Source of the DNA: Deltaproteobacteria bacterium
GTDB taxonomy: Bacteria > Desulfobacterota > Desulfobulbia > Desulfobulbales > BM004
DNA: 15,508 nt
Direction: 5' to 3'
NCBI GenBank assembly: GCA_019312695.1
Contig: JAFDCT010000288.1
Location: 1-15,508 of the forward strand
Positions 1 to 7,647 of the stretch are shown piece after piece. Within the stretch, counting starts at the first letter, position 1. Every line of letters starts with the position of its first letter. Position numbers and translations under genes: made by a program. The notes beneath the pieces are model-generated. The model made no database searches. It saw nothing but the letters and a program-made list of their open reading frames with translations, and was not told where the DNA came from.

Positions 1-45
1 AATTTCGACGGAAATGCGTTTAAAACGGCGCTTGTCGCTTGTCAT
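1..45 (-). CDS. PilZ domain protein, N-terminal fragment (cut by window edge)
   Basis: Only the first 15 codons are present. They read MTSDKRRFKRISVEI, starting at an ATG at 43-45 on the minus strand, 17 bp downstream of the manC stop. A run of arginines with an RxxxR spacing (R6 to R10) followed by a short hydrophobic stretch is how many PilZ domains begin, and that RxxxR binds cyclic di-GMP in the family. No other in-frame start lies just upstream. A GGGG-containing purine run lies about 13 nt before the ATG, rather far for a ribosome site, so coupling to manC translation is plausible. The position suggests co-transcription with manC. Fifteen residues cannot prove the family, so this is a motif-based guess. 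Confidence 0.45.
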   Translation of the reverse strand, partial: MTSDKRRFKRISVEI

Positions 46-62
46 TTCAGTTTTTTCACCCC

Positions 63-1472
63 TTAACTTCCACGTCCATAGACATCATCGTAACGGACTA
101 TATCATCTTCACCCAGATAACTGCCGTTCTGCACCTCGATTAGCTCAAGGGGAATGACCCCGTCATTTTCCAGTCTGTGCTTATGACCGGCAGAGATATA
201 AGTCGACTCATTTTCGTGCACCAGAAAGACTTTATCGTCGCAGGTCACTTTTGCTGTGCCTTTTACCACCACCCAGTGCTCAGAGCGGTGATGGTGCATC
301 TGCAGGGATAGCTTGGCACCGGGATTGACTGTTATGCGCTTGATCTGATACCGAGGCTGCTTTTCCAGGACGGTGTAGCTGCCCCACGGCCTATACACTG
401 TTTTATGAAGACGATACTCCTCTTTTTTGTCGGCCTTGATACGTTTTACTATCTTCTTTACATCCTGGGCCTTGGCGAGCGGCGCTACAAGGATGGCATC
501 AGCCGTTTCAACCACCAGGGTGCCTTCAAGGCCTACCCCTGCCACTAACCTATTTTCAGCACGGATCAGACTGTTATGAACATCCTCCAGGACAACATCA
601 CCCTGCACCACATTGCCATCGGTATCTTTGGCTGAAACATCCCAAAGGGCCTGCCAGGAACCGATGTCGTTCCAGTCCATATCAACGGGGACCACCGCCA
701 CCCGGTCTGATTTCTCCATCAGGGCATAGTCGATTGATTCGCAGGCACAGGCTTCCATGCTCAACGGTTCAAGCCGATAAAAAGGGACATCCACCCGGCC
801 CTTGTCAACAGACTCTTCCATGGTTGCACAAATCTGCGGTGCATGCTTTCTCACCTCTGTCAGAAATGTCCTGATGGAAAATGCAAATATGCCGCTGTTC
901 CAGTAATAATTTCCGGCTGTAAGATATTGTTCTGCTGTTTTTTTGTCCGGCTTCTCTACAAAGGAAAGAACCGTGTTGCCATCACCCTTCTGAATATAGC
1001 CATAACCGGTTTCCGGACTGTGTGGGGTTATGCCGAATGTCACCAGGTAGCCGGCTGCCGCCAGTTCTTTAGCCTGCTCAAGGCCCTGCAGGAATTCCTG
1101 CTGCTTGCTTATCAGGTGATCTGCCGGTAATACCAGTATGACTGTATCCTCTTCATGTCTTGCCCGGGCACAGACTGCTGCAGCACAAATAGCAGGGGCG
1201 GTATCACGGCCCACCGGTTCAAGTATTATGGTAATTTCATCCGTAAGGCCCAGTTCCGCGATCTGATTCTGGGTCAGAAAACGATGCTCCTCACCCACCA
1301 CAATCAATGGCGGAAGCATATCGGGCAAATCAATAATTCTCTTTATGGTGGCCTGCAGCAGGGAGACATCCTCGGTAAGATTCAGCAGCTGCTTTGGATA
1401 AAGCTCCCTGGACAAAGGCCATAATCGGGTTCCAGTTCCACCGGCAATTATTACGGGTAGTATATGTGACAT
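63..1472 (-). CDS. manC: Mannose-1-phosphate guanylyltransferase / mannose-6-phosphate isomerase
   Basis: This is a bifunctional cytoplasmic enzyme that makes GDP-mannose from mannose-1-phosphate and GTP. Its C-terminal domain is the type II phosphomannose isomerase. At 469 aa it is full length for the ManC/AlgA/CpsB family. The nucleotidyltransferase signature GGTGTRLWPLSRE with PKQ lies at residues 11-28, and FVEKP at 171-175. The cupin isomerase domain starts near 355 with RPWGSY (361-366), has metal-ligand histidines in QMHHHRSEH (391-399) and ends in the typical EDDIVRYDDVYGR. The start is an ATG with a strong AGGAGG site a few bases upstream. The gene lies 62 bp downstream of the UPF0280 gene and 17 bp upstream of a probable PilZ gene. 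GDP-mannose would feed exopolysaccharide, O-antigen or fucose pathways, but no such genes are visible here. Confidence 0.96.
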   Translation of the reverse strand: MSHILPVIIAGGTGTRLWPLSRELYPKQLLNLTEDVSLLQATIKRIIDLPDMLPPLIVVGEEHRFLTQNQIAELGLTDEITIILEPVGRDTAPAICAAAVCARARHEEDTVILVLPADHLISKQQEFLQGLEQAKELAAAGYLVTFGITPHSPETGYGYIQKGDGNTVLSFVEKPDKKTAEQYLTAGNYYWNSGIFAFSIRTFLTEVRKHAPQICATMEESVDKGRVDVPFYRLEPLSMEACACESIDYALMEKSDRVAVVPVDMDWNDIGSWQALWDVSAKDTDGNVVQGDVVLEDVHNSLIRAENRLVAGVGLEGTLVVETADAILVAPLAKAQDVKKIVKRIKADKKEEYRLHKTVYRPWGSYTVLEKQPRYQIKRITVNPGAKLSLQMHHHRSEHWVVVKGTAKVTCDDKVFLVHENESTYISAGHKHRLENDGVIPLELIEVQNGSYLGEDDIVRYDDVYGRGS

Positions 1473-1534
1473 CGGCGTCCTCCTAAGAATTTATTCAAAA
1501 CTTAGCAGCATATAGCATCTTTCTGCAACTTTTT

Positions 1535-2305
1535 CTAGGAAAGTCCTACCAGGTTTATTTCGCCCCATGCTCCCATCTTCTTTCCACATATTATTATCAC
1601 ACCAAGAAGTCCAGGGATAGCTCTGGCAATGGCAAGAACCGCATTGATATTTTCCTGGTCTCCTGATGTTACCACGTTGCCGAGCCCGGTGGCTGCAGCA
1701 TCGGCCAGCAATACAGATGGAGACAGTACAGTTACAGAGTCAGCCTTACCAAGACTGAGGGAATGGCCGACTGTGCCGGATGAGGTGCAGAGCCCGACCG
1801 GCATCATTGCCGGAGAAATCCTGAGGCCCACTTTCTTATTAAGGGGGGATTGCCCGGCAAAAATTGCAGCCACACATTCCTTATTCCGCTTTAAAAAAAT
1901 ATCACCGCCATTTTCAACCATAACCTCCTGCAGGCCGGTATCAAGAAGATCCCTGCCGACAAACTCTGCTATAGCTCCGGCTACAGCAGCCATGGGACCG
2001 ACATTTGCTGCCGCCGCCGCTTTGATCATACCTTTGACAATTGGCGGTGCCAGGGTATCCTGCTCCATGGGAATAAGAGATGTCAAAAAGTCCGGGTGAG
2101 ATGCAATATAGTTTTCGAGCTGATTGCGATAACGGTGAACAAAATGATTACCAGCTTCATCAACATTGACTGGAGCCAGAATATGCAGATCTGTTTCCTT
2201 TACTCTAATAAAAGACGACACCAGGTCCTCTGCAGTAATTACCTGGCGATAGTTTCTTTTCTTGAAGGCTGGAGGAGAGATTTTTTTTCTTTTTTCCCGG
2301 TTCAT
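1535..2305 (-). CDS. UPF0280 family protein (ApbE-like fold)
   Basis: This 256-aa protein matches the UPF0280 (COG2122) family, relatives of the ApbE flavin transferases whose own function is not established. Supporting motifs are VENGGDIFL at 130-138, like the NxGGDI of ApbE, CTSSGTVGHS at 173-182, and ADAAATGLGN at 201-210, resembling the DALATAL segment of ApbE. The N-terminal 20 residues are very basic. No signal peptide or lipobox is visible, unlike classical ApbE lipoproteins, so a cytoplasmic location is inferred. The ATG start has only a weak ribosome site (CAGG about 10 nt upstream). The first gene of a possible minus-strand unit with manC, it is divergent from the glycosyltransferase pair across a 61-bp gap. 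Its length and conserved blocks look complete. Confidence 0.85.
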   Translation of the reverse strand: MNREKRKKISPPAFKKRNYRQVITAEDLVSSFIRVKETDLHILAPVNVDEAGNHFVHRYRNQLENYIASHPDFLTSLIPMEQDTLAPPIVKGMIKAAAAANVGPMAAVAGAIAEFVGRDLLDTGLQEVMVENGGDIFLKRNKECVAAIFAGQSPLNKKVGLRISPAMMPVGLCTSSGTVGHSLSLGKADSVTVLSPSVLLADAAATGLGNVVTSGDQENINAVLAIARAIPGLLGVIIICGKKMGAWGEINLVGLS

Positions 2306-2366
2306 GGTACATAGCCTGAAAGGTTAACAAAGCATACTCATGTATTTATAAACAATTCACTCAGGT

Positions 2367-2996
2367 ATGGAAAGCAACCAAAGACAGGAACAGTTGATTG
2401 TTTTCACCCGATATCCGGAACCGGGAACAACAAAAACCCGCCTGGCCGGGTTATTGGGTGACCATGAAGCTGCTGCTGTCCAGAAAAAACTTACCGAGCA
2501 TACTATACTGCAGGCAAGAAAGCTTCTGGAAATATATCCTGTTACCATCACTATCTATTTCCATGGCGGCAGCCGAGAAAAAATGCGGCAATGGCTGGGG
2601 GGTGATTTATTCTACCGAGAACAGGGAGGAGGTGATCTTGGCCGTCGCATGGACCATGCTTTTGCTGACGCTTTTAAGCAAAAATACCATAGAATAGTAA
2701 TAATCGGGACAGACTGCCCGGGTCTTAAAGCAGGACATGTGAAAGAGGCTTTTGCTGCGCTCCGCAGAAATGACCTTGTTATGGGCCCTGCCACGGATGG
2801 TGGCTACTACCTGATCGGCTTGAGCCGGGCTGAAAGCTCTCTTTTTGAAAATGTTTCATGGGGCACTGAAACCGTACTGGCTGAAACCCTCAAAATTGCT
2901 GCAGAAAAAGGCTTATCCACAGACTTACTTGAAATATTAAGCGATGTCGACAGACCAGAAGACCTTAAGCATATCAATTATAATCCCGACCTATAA
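2367..2996 (+). CDS. TIGR04282 / DUF2064 family glycosyltransferase-like protein
   Basis: This 209-aa protein has the nucleotidyltransferase-like fold of the DUF2064/TIGR04282 family, annotated as arsenosugar biosynthesis glycosyltransferases. Visible motifs are FTRYPEPGTTKTRL at 13-26 (the P-loop-like start), GTDCPGL at 114-120, GPATDGGYYLIGL at 140-152, SWGT at 164-167 and DVDRPEDL at 193-200. All are family hallmarks and the length is normal. The ATG at 2367 has AGGT almost touching it, a poor ribosome site. A TTG at 2394 is an alternative that would remove nine residues and begin MIVFTRYPEP, close to how many relatives begin. Its 3' end overlaps the next gene by 53 bp, so the two are translated together. 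The arsenosugar label is inherited from the family; no arsenic gene lies in this window, so the true product is open. Confidence 0.88.
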   Translation: MESNQRQEQLIVFTRYPEPGTTKTRLAGLLGDHEAAAVQKKLTEHTILQARKLLEIYPVTITIYFHGGSREKMRQWLGGDLFYREQGGGDLGRRMDHAFADAFKQKYHRIVIIGTDCPGLKAGHVKEAFAALRRNDLVMGPATDGGYYLIGLSRAESSLFENVSWGTETVLAETLKIAAEKGLSTDLLEILSDVDRPEDLKHINYNPDL

Positions 2997-3642
2997 TGAG
3001 GCGGGGAATATATCCATGTTTCTGCCGGAACTTCTTGCCATTCCTGGTGCAGAAGTGATTGTGGCGGACGGAGGCAGTTCAGACGACACGGTGGATAGGG
3101 CCAAGACTATGGGTGCCATTGTGTGTAGTGCTCCCCGAAATAAGGCCCTGCAAATGAATGCAGGCGCCAGAATTGCCCGCAGCGGAACCCTGCTTTTTCT
3201 CCATGCAGATACCAGGCTGGTATCTGGTTTTGCGGAAAAGATTCATCAGGCGTTGAGCCAGCCGGGTGTTGCCGCCGGTGCTTTCAGGCTGAAAATCGAC
3301 GGTAAAAAATCCGGCCTGCGTGTCATAGAATGGCTTGTTAATATACGCTCAAGGGTGTTGCAAATGCCCTATGGGGATCAGGGGATTTTTGTCAGGGTCG
3401 AAATGTTTTCAGCTGTAGGAGGATTTCCAGCTATCCCCATTATGGAGGATTTTGAAATGATTAGGGAACTGAAACGAAAGGGGCGCATAAAAATTCTTTT
3501 ACTGGCAGCTACTACTTCTCCACGGCGCTGGGAAAAACTGGGAATCCTGCGGACAACTTTTATAAACCAGATAATCATCATCGGCTACCTGCTTGGAGTA
3601 AAACCGCAAAGACTGGCAGAGTGGTACAGCAAAGCTAGATAA
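2944..3642 (+). CDS. TIGR04283 family glycosyltransferase (GT2 fold)
   Basis: This 232-aa GT-A family 2 glycosyltransferase has SIIIPTYNEAGNI at 11-23, the nucleotide-sugar site DGGSSDDT at 42-49, the metal-binding LHADTR at 86-91, YGDQG at 143-147, an acidic MEDFEM at 167-172 and TSPRRWEKLG at 191-200. This set is characteristic of TIGR04283, the usual partner of TIGR04282. A hydrophobic stretch near 205-218 may touch the membrane. The ATG lies inside the previous gene, 53 bp before its stop. No alternative start follows before the first conserved strand, so this start is effectively forced despite the lack of a good ribosome site. Together the pair probably attaches a sugar to a small or lipid acceptor; the acceptor cannot be read from sequence. 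Confidence 0.9.
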   Translation: MSTDQKTLSISIIIPTYNEAGNISMFLPELLAIPGAEVIVADGGSSDDTVDRAKTMGAIVCSAPRNKALQMNAGARIARSGTLLFLHADTRLVSGFAEKIHQALSQPGVAAGAFRLKIDGKKSGLRVIEWLVNIRSRVLQMPYGDQGIFVRVEMFSAVGGFPAIPIMEDFEMIRELKRKGRIKILLLAATTSPRRWEKLGILRTTFINQIIIIGYLLGVKPQRLAEWYSKAR

Positions 3643-3761
3643 ACAGGGATCGAGGGTGGAGGAAAAAATTATAATCGTTTGGAGGGGGAAATTTGAAGAA
3701 ATTCCATAAAGATAAAATTTTGGTACGCCGCGCAAAGCTGGAGAACAATTCGCCTCACTTT

Positions 3762-4385
3762 TCACCCCTCATCGATTATATCTGGTTCGACTTCAAATTC
3801 AAGGATCTTGGTAGTATCGGGTTTTGCTTCTCTTTCCAGCCAGTTATCTATTGATGGCAGCATGATGGCCGGTTCCCTGGGAACAAAATAAGACCTGAGA
3901 TCATTGTCTCGGATAAACAGCAAAATAGCCTTAGAGCTTTTTGAAAGGAATGGATAAGAAACTGAATTTTTGAGATATTTATTCGACCCAGAGATGTAGC
4001 TTGAAATGACAGCCAGGATGAGGCTGCTTAAAAAAATGCCTTTGATCACTCCAAACAAACCGCCAAAAACCCTGTCAAACCAAGCAGTAAGAGTTATATC
4101 CATTACCAGTTTCAGCCCCAATCCCACCAGCTTGATCAGGTAAAAGAAAACAACAAACAACAAAATATAAGTGATAAGGAATGCTGTATGGGTGTTATCA
4201 AAAAAAGGCAGGATCAGCCGATAAAACTCACTGTCAAAATAGCCGGCAAGCAGAAATCCGCCAAGCATGGCAAGCAGTGAAGAAATCTGCCGGATAAAGC
4301 CTATCCAGATGCCCCGGACCAGGAAAGCCAGAAAGATCAGAAGTATTAAAACATCAAACGCGGTTATCTTGGCCAGCCATTCCAT
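3762..4385 (-). CDS. CvpA family inner-membrane protein
   Basis: This 207-aa protein starts with a short amphipathic segment and then has about four membrane helices (roughly residues 9-26, 32-49, 67-90 and 111-130). The DVLILLIFLAFLVRGIWIGF pattern near the N-terminus, a glycine-rich second helix and FDRVFGGLFGVIKG at 103-116 are typical of CvpA (colicin V production) proteins. CvpA homologues are linked to envelope homeostasis and, in E. coli, to colicin V export; their molecular role is not settled. The C-terminal 50 residues are acidic and soluble. The ATG has only a weak TGGA upstream. The gene stands alone on its strand, convergent with the glycosyltransferase pair (119-bp gap) and divergent from the PPTase unit across an AT-rich gap. 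Confidence 0.85.
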   Translation of the reverse strand: MEWLAKITAFDVLILLIFLAFLVRGIWIGFIRQISSLLAMLGGFLLAGYFDSEFYRLILPFFDNTHTAFLITYILLFVVFFYLIKLVGLGLKLVMDITLTAWFDRVFGGLFGVIKGIFLSSLILAVISSYISGSNKYLKNSVSYPFLSKSSKAILLFIRDNDLRSYFVPREPAIMLPSIDNWLEREAKPDTTKILEFEVEPDIIDEG

Positions 4386-4552
4386 ATATATTCCAGAATC
4401 AGCAAGGAAAATAGGACAAAAATATATGATTAATAATTATAAATATATTACAACCATCTATTTTAAAAGAGCTTTTTTCGTTGTAAATAGCAAGTGATTT
4501 CTATGGATTTCCAGCCTGCTGTATTTTGGGGCAAGTTGAAAACACAAAGTTT
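4386..4552. promoter_or_regulatory. AT-rich divergent promoter region
   Basis: This is the only gap between the divergent CvpA and phosphopantetheinyl transferase genes, and it is strongly AT-rich (about 4420-4490). It must hold promoters for both directions. TATAAT-like and TTGTAA-like boxes occur on both strands, but none pairs with a convincing partner at 16-18 bp, so I do not assign exact promoters. Confidence 0.4.
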
Positions 4553-5389
4553 ATGAGTAACAAGCAGACCGATTTCCCCTTTTATGACTGTGTGGTTGCC
4601 GCTGACAGTTTTTCCTTTCTTCTGGCTCTGAAGTCAGAAGACTATTGTCACGTCCTGCAGTGTATCCTTATCGATCTCCTGAAATTTGACAAGAATTGCC
4701 GGGAGTCAGGAGAGGAAAAGGTTATTAAGCAATACCTGGCCAGCCAGGAACGGGAGTATTGGCACAAACTGACTTCGAAAAAACGAAAAAGGGAATGGCT
4801 TGGCGGCCGTTTTGCTGCCAAGTATGTTGCAGCTGAAATCCTTATCAGAGCAGGACATGAAGTTGAATGGTCAAGGTTGTCAGTATGTTATGATACTACT
4901 GGCAGACCTTTTCTTGCCGCGGATGACATAAATTCAGGCCTTCCTGATATTTCCATATCACATAGTGGCGATATGGCAGCAGCCATGGCTGTCGGCAGAG
5001 GACTTTGCGGCATAGACATCCAGAAGATTACGGACAGGGTCATCAAGGTTCGTCGCCGTTTCTGCAGCAAACGCGAGGAACAGATTGTAATCTCATTCTT
5101 CAGCAATTCCTCTGAGCGGCCGGCAACTCATCTGACAAAGCTCTGGGCGGCTAAAGAGGCTCTGCGCAAGGTTGAAAAAAACAGTATAGTACCCGGCTTC
5201 CTGGAACTTGAACTCAAAAGAATCAAAGCAATTCCAGTATCTGAGAATACTGCCTCCTGGAGATTCTCTTTTACCCGGAAACAAAGTGATTTGGCCAGCG
5301 ATGTCGGCCGGAAAAATTACACCGTTGCGCTCAGCAGGATAGCAGATTATGTCTTGGCACTTGTAACAACCGATGATATTGTGGCATGA
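4553..5389 (+). CDS. 4'-phosphopantetheinyl transferase superfamily protein (Sfp-like)
   Basis: It transfers the phosphopantetheine arm of CoA to a serine of a carrier protein. At 278 aa from this ATG it is in the Sfp/EntD size class, not the short AcpS class. Motifs in order are REWLGGRFAAK (80-90), GRPFL (117-121), ISISHSGD (133-140), CGIDIQKI (152-159) and KLWAAKEALRK (196-206). Asp155 and Glu202 are expected Mg2+ ligands; the usual acidic second residue of GxDxE is a Gln here (157). An in-frame TTG at 4526 would add nine residues; neither start has a clear ribosome site and I prefer the ATG. The stop overlaps the regulator start in an ATGA. No PKS, NRPS or fatty-acid carrier gene lies nearby, so the partner is unknown. 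Confidence 0.9.
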   Translation: MSNKQTDFPFYDCVVAADSFSFLLALKSEDYCHVLQCILIDLLKFDKNCRESGEEKVIKQYLASQEREYWHKLTSKKRKREWLGGRFAAKYVAAEILIRAGHEVEWSRLSVCYDTTGRPFLAADDINSGLPDISISHSGDMAAAMAVGRGLCGIDIQKITDRVIKVRRRFCSKREEQIVISFFSNSSERPATHLTKLWAAKEALRKVEKNSIVPGFLELELKRIKAIPVSENTASWRFSFTRKQSDLASDVGRKNYTVALSRIADYVLALVTTDDIVA

Positions 5390-6093
5390 ATCAATTCAGG
5401 AACACAGACATGGATATTAGAAAAAATTTATCCCAGGTAGATCTTTTCAACGGCTTATCATTGCAGCAGCTTGACGAGGTCGCCTCCATTGTTGCCGATA
5501 AAAAGTACAAGAAAGGCGAATTGATCTTTGCTGACGGTGATGATGGCATCGGTTTCTATATTGTGATCAGCGGCAGGGTCAAGGTATACAAGGTATCCCC
5601 TGATGGCAAGGAACAGATCATGCACATTTTTGGGCCGGGACAACCCTTTGCCGAAGTCCCTGTTTTTGAAGGGTCGCGATACCCTGCCAATGCCGATGCC
5701 ATGGAGCCCAGCCGCCTCTTCTTTTTCCCCAAAAAGGCTTTCGTAGAACTCATCCATGCTAATCCCTCGCTTGCCATGAACATGCTGGCCTCGCTCTCGC
5801 AGCGCCTGAAACAGTTTTCCTACCTTATTGAATCCCTCTCCCTGAAAGAGGTCCCGGGGCGTCTCGCCTCCTACCTCTTATATCTGAGCGACAAGAACGG
5901 CAGCATAGATGAATTTGATCTCGACATTGCCAAGTCCCAACTGGCAAGTCTTCTCGGCACCATTCCAGAAACACTTTCACGGATTTTTACAAAGCTGTCG
6001 CAAAAGGAGCTTATCAGTATCAACGGTCCCAAGATAATGATCCTCGACCGAACAGGGCTAGAATACTTGGCCGAAGGCGAATCCAAACTCTAA
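5386..6093 (+). CDS. Crp/Fnr family transcriptional regulator, cysteine-free
   Basis: This 235-aa protein is a cyclic-nucleotide-binding-like sensor domain followed by a long dimerisation helix and a winged helix-turn-helix. From the second Met (ATG at 5410) the sensor beta-roll spans about 12-120 with KKGELIFADGDDG (34-46) and YIVISGRVKVYK (50-61). The helix is at 120-147 and the recognition helix region SQLASLLGTIPETLSRIF is at 176-193. There is no cysteine anywhere, so an Fnr-type iron-sulfur cluster is excluded; a ligand- or haem-sensing (Dnr-like) role is possible but unproven. The ATG at 5386 overlaps the upstream stop (ATGA). The ATG at 5410 has CAGGA about 9 nt before it and gives a more usual N-terminus, so the true length may be 227 aa. 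It ends 8 bp before mutM. Confidence 0.93.
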   Translation: MNQFRNTDMDIRKNLSQVDLFNGLSLQQLDEVASIVADKKYKKGELIFADGDDGIGFYIVISGRVKVYKVSPDGKEQIMHIFGPGQPFAEVPVFEGSRYPANADAMEPSRLFFFPKKAFVELIHANPSLAMNMLASLSQRLKQFSYLIESLSLKEVPGRLASYLLYLSDKNGSIDEFDLDIAKSQLASLLGTIPETLSRIFTKLSQKELISINGPKIMILDRTGLEYLAEGESKL

Positions 6094-6101
6094 AAAACAT
6101 T

Positions 6102-6926
6102 ATGCCTGAACTTCCGTCAGTAGAGGTTATCTGCAGAGGTCTTCAGCAGCATCTGCCAGGCCTCAGAGTCCTTCAAATAACAACCGGCAGCAAAAAACTG
6201 CGGCTGCCAATGCCCAGAAAGGATCTGGCCGCCTACATCAGAGGAGCACGGATTAAAGCAGTTGACAGGCGGGCCAAATTTCTGCTCATAACCATGGATA
6301 ACGGGGCCCAGCTTATTATCCACCTTGGCATGACGGGCAGGCTGGGCATTTTTCCCAAAGACTGCCCAAAAGCAAAGCATGATCATTTCCATCTCCACCT
6401 TGATAACAGTACGCAACTTATATTCAATGATATAAGAAGGTTTGGCTTTATCCAGGTTCATCCTCCAGGCCTTGATTTTTGTCACACAATGTTAGCAAAT
6501 CTTGGCCCGGAACCTTTTGGGCAAGATTTTACACCCCAGCACCTGCAAAAAATGGCGGCAGGCAAAAACAGGCCCCTTAAAAATTTTCTCATGGACAACC
6601 GGGTTGTTGTTGGCATAGGCAACATATATGCCTGTGAAATCCTTTTCCATGCCGGCCTGAATCCCAATAAAAGGGTTTGTAGCCTAACGAAAAAACAGTG
6701 GACAGAAATTGTCAAAAGCAGCCGTTATGTTCTTGAAAAAGCAATTAAAAGTGGCGGTACCACCATCAGCGACTTTGTCAATGAAAGCGGCAAAAGTGGC
6801 TATTTCCAGTTGGAACTGCAGACTTACGGCAGGCAGGGCAAGCCCTGCGGTTGCTGTGCAACACCCATAAACAAAATAACCATGGGAGGCCGCTCAACAT
6901 TTTTCTGCCCGAAATGCCAGAAATAA
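6102..6926 (+). CDS. mutM: Formamidopyrimidine-DNA glycosylase (Fpg/MutM)
   Basis: This base-excision repair enzyme removes 8-oxoguanine and formamidopyrimidines and nicks the strand by beta,delta-elimination. At 274 aa it is full length. After Met removal the N-terminal Pro2 nucleophile and Glu3 are present (MPELP). Lys59 lies in the catalytic RRAKF segment, HLGMTGR is at 74-80, NDIRRFGF at 109-116, and the helix-two-turn-helix GIGNIYACE is at 171-179. The zinc finger has Cys249, Cys252, Cys269 and Cys272 with GGRST (262-266) between. One oddity: the near-invariant PELPEVE reads PELPSVE, so the second conserved glutamate is Ser6. No ribosome site is obvious before the ATG, which is 8 bp after the regulator gene, consistent with translational coupling in the three-gene unit. 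Confidence 0.96.
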   Translation: MPELPSVEVICRGLQQHLPGLRVLQITTGSKKLRLPMPRKDLAAYIRGARIKAVDRRAKFLLITMDNGAQLIIHLGMTGRLGIFPKDCPKAKHDHFHLHLDNSTQLIFNDIRRFGFIQVHPPGLDFCHTMLANLGPEPFGQDFTPQHLQKMAAGKNRPLKNFLMDNRVVVGIGNIYACEILFHAGLNPNKRVCSLTKKQWTEIVKSSRYVLEKAIKSGGTTISDFVNESGKSGYFQLELQTYGRQGKPCGCCATPINKITMGGRSTFFCPKCQK

Positions 6927-6955
6927 GCAAAAGGTACAATATTGGCTTGAAGTCA

Positions 6956-6977
6956 AACAGGTTTTCACCGGCCTGTT
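6956..6977. other. Weak hairpin downstream of mutM
   Basis: AACAGG and CCTGTT are exact complements with a 10-nt loop, 30 bp after the mutM stop. No uridine tract follows directly (a short TTTT comes 10 nt later), so this is at best a weak terminator or transcript-end structure. Confidence 0.25.
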
Positions 6978-7065
6978 CTAAAGGGGTTTTATCATTCTCA
7001 GCTGCCGTCATTATGCATAATTATCTATGGGTCATGACTAGAACAGCACTATCCCGGCTTGCCTG

Positions 7066-7081
7066 TTACGCCATCGCGTAA
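7066..7081. repeat. Perfect short inverted repeat between convergent genes
   Basis: TTACGC and GCGTAA form a perfect 6-bp stem around CATC, in the gap between the convergent mutM and DsrE-family genes, 32 bp past the DsrE-family stop. There is no T-run on either side, so it is not a standard intrinsic terminator. It may be a 3'-end stabilising hairpin. Confidence 0.35.
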
Positions 7082-7112
7082 TATCTGCTTCTTATTGCTG
7101 AATGTTGGTTTT

Positions 7113-7619
7113 TCAATAAACCGGCACCAGTCCATATCCCTGATGCTGGTAGCCGACAAGAGATATCCAGCCATTGCCGACATGCTTGATCTCCGGAAGA
7201 ATACTTGCCCTAGCCACTCCCATAATATCGACGGCAAAAAGACATATTTCAAGTTTTATACCGTCTTTGGCCATGGCTGAAACGGTTTCGGCAATTTTTG
7301 CCATCATCTCCTTGTCTTCCGGAGACATACCGTCAGTATTGGTTGATACAAGTTTGACGGCAGGGCCGATAAAAACAAGCACAAACTCAGGATTCGCCGT
7401 AACATTTTTCACGGCTTCATCCTTGTGCATCTGGTGGATTAGGCCAAGTGCTACAGCCAGACTCTTCGGTTTGCCTGAACGAACATCCACCACGGCCTTG
7501 AAAGACTTTAATCCCTGCAGGAAATCATATTCTCCAGCAGGTGCGGCATTGACCGCCATCAGGATAACAGCACTTACATACAAAAACATGCCGGCAAACA
7601 GAATAACTTTCTTTTTCAT
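7113..7619 (-). CDS. Exported DsrE-family protein
   Basis: This 168-aa protein has a basic N-terminus and a hydrophobic segment (residues 5-22) ending at an Ala-rich site near 24-26, consistent with a signal peptide and a periplasmic place. The mature part resembles DsrE-like proteins of the COG1416 type: a beta strand with KAVVDVRSG, an ALGLIHQMHK helix, PEFVLVFIGPAV, a single conserved Cys126 in KLEICLFAV, and a closing GYQHQGYGLVPVY (156-168). Family members handle sulfur or act as small alpha/beta adaptors. I chose the second Met: the upstream ATG at 7632-7634 lies within the GGAGG-containing purine run that serves as ribosome site 8 nt before 7619. It lies 28 bp downstream of the MBL-fold gene, in the same direction, and is probably co-transcribed with it. 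Confidence 0.8.
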   Translation of the reverse strand: MKKKVILFAGMFLYVSAVILMAVNAAPAGEYDFLQGLKSFKAVVDVRSGKPKSLAVALGLIHQMHKDEAVKNVTANPEFVLVFIGPAVKLVSTNTDGMSPEDKEMMAKIAETVSAMAKDGIKLEICLFAVDIMGVARASILPEIKHVGNGWISLVGYQHQGYGLVPVY

Positions 7620-7647
7620 CTTTTTCGCCTCCATTGGAAAGTTAAGA

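Noticed and set aside
3693..3854. TTG-started 53-aa frame on the plus strand with a strong GGAGGGGG site, after the glycosyltransferase pair.
   Set aside because: More than half of it is antisense to the 3' end of the CvpA gene, the start is TTG, and the composition is low-complexity. The ribosome-site lookalike is probably chance.
6778..7011. Minus-strand frame antisense to the end of mutM.
   Set aside because: It mostly mirrors the mutM zinc-finger region in another frame and lacks a ribosome site.
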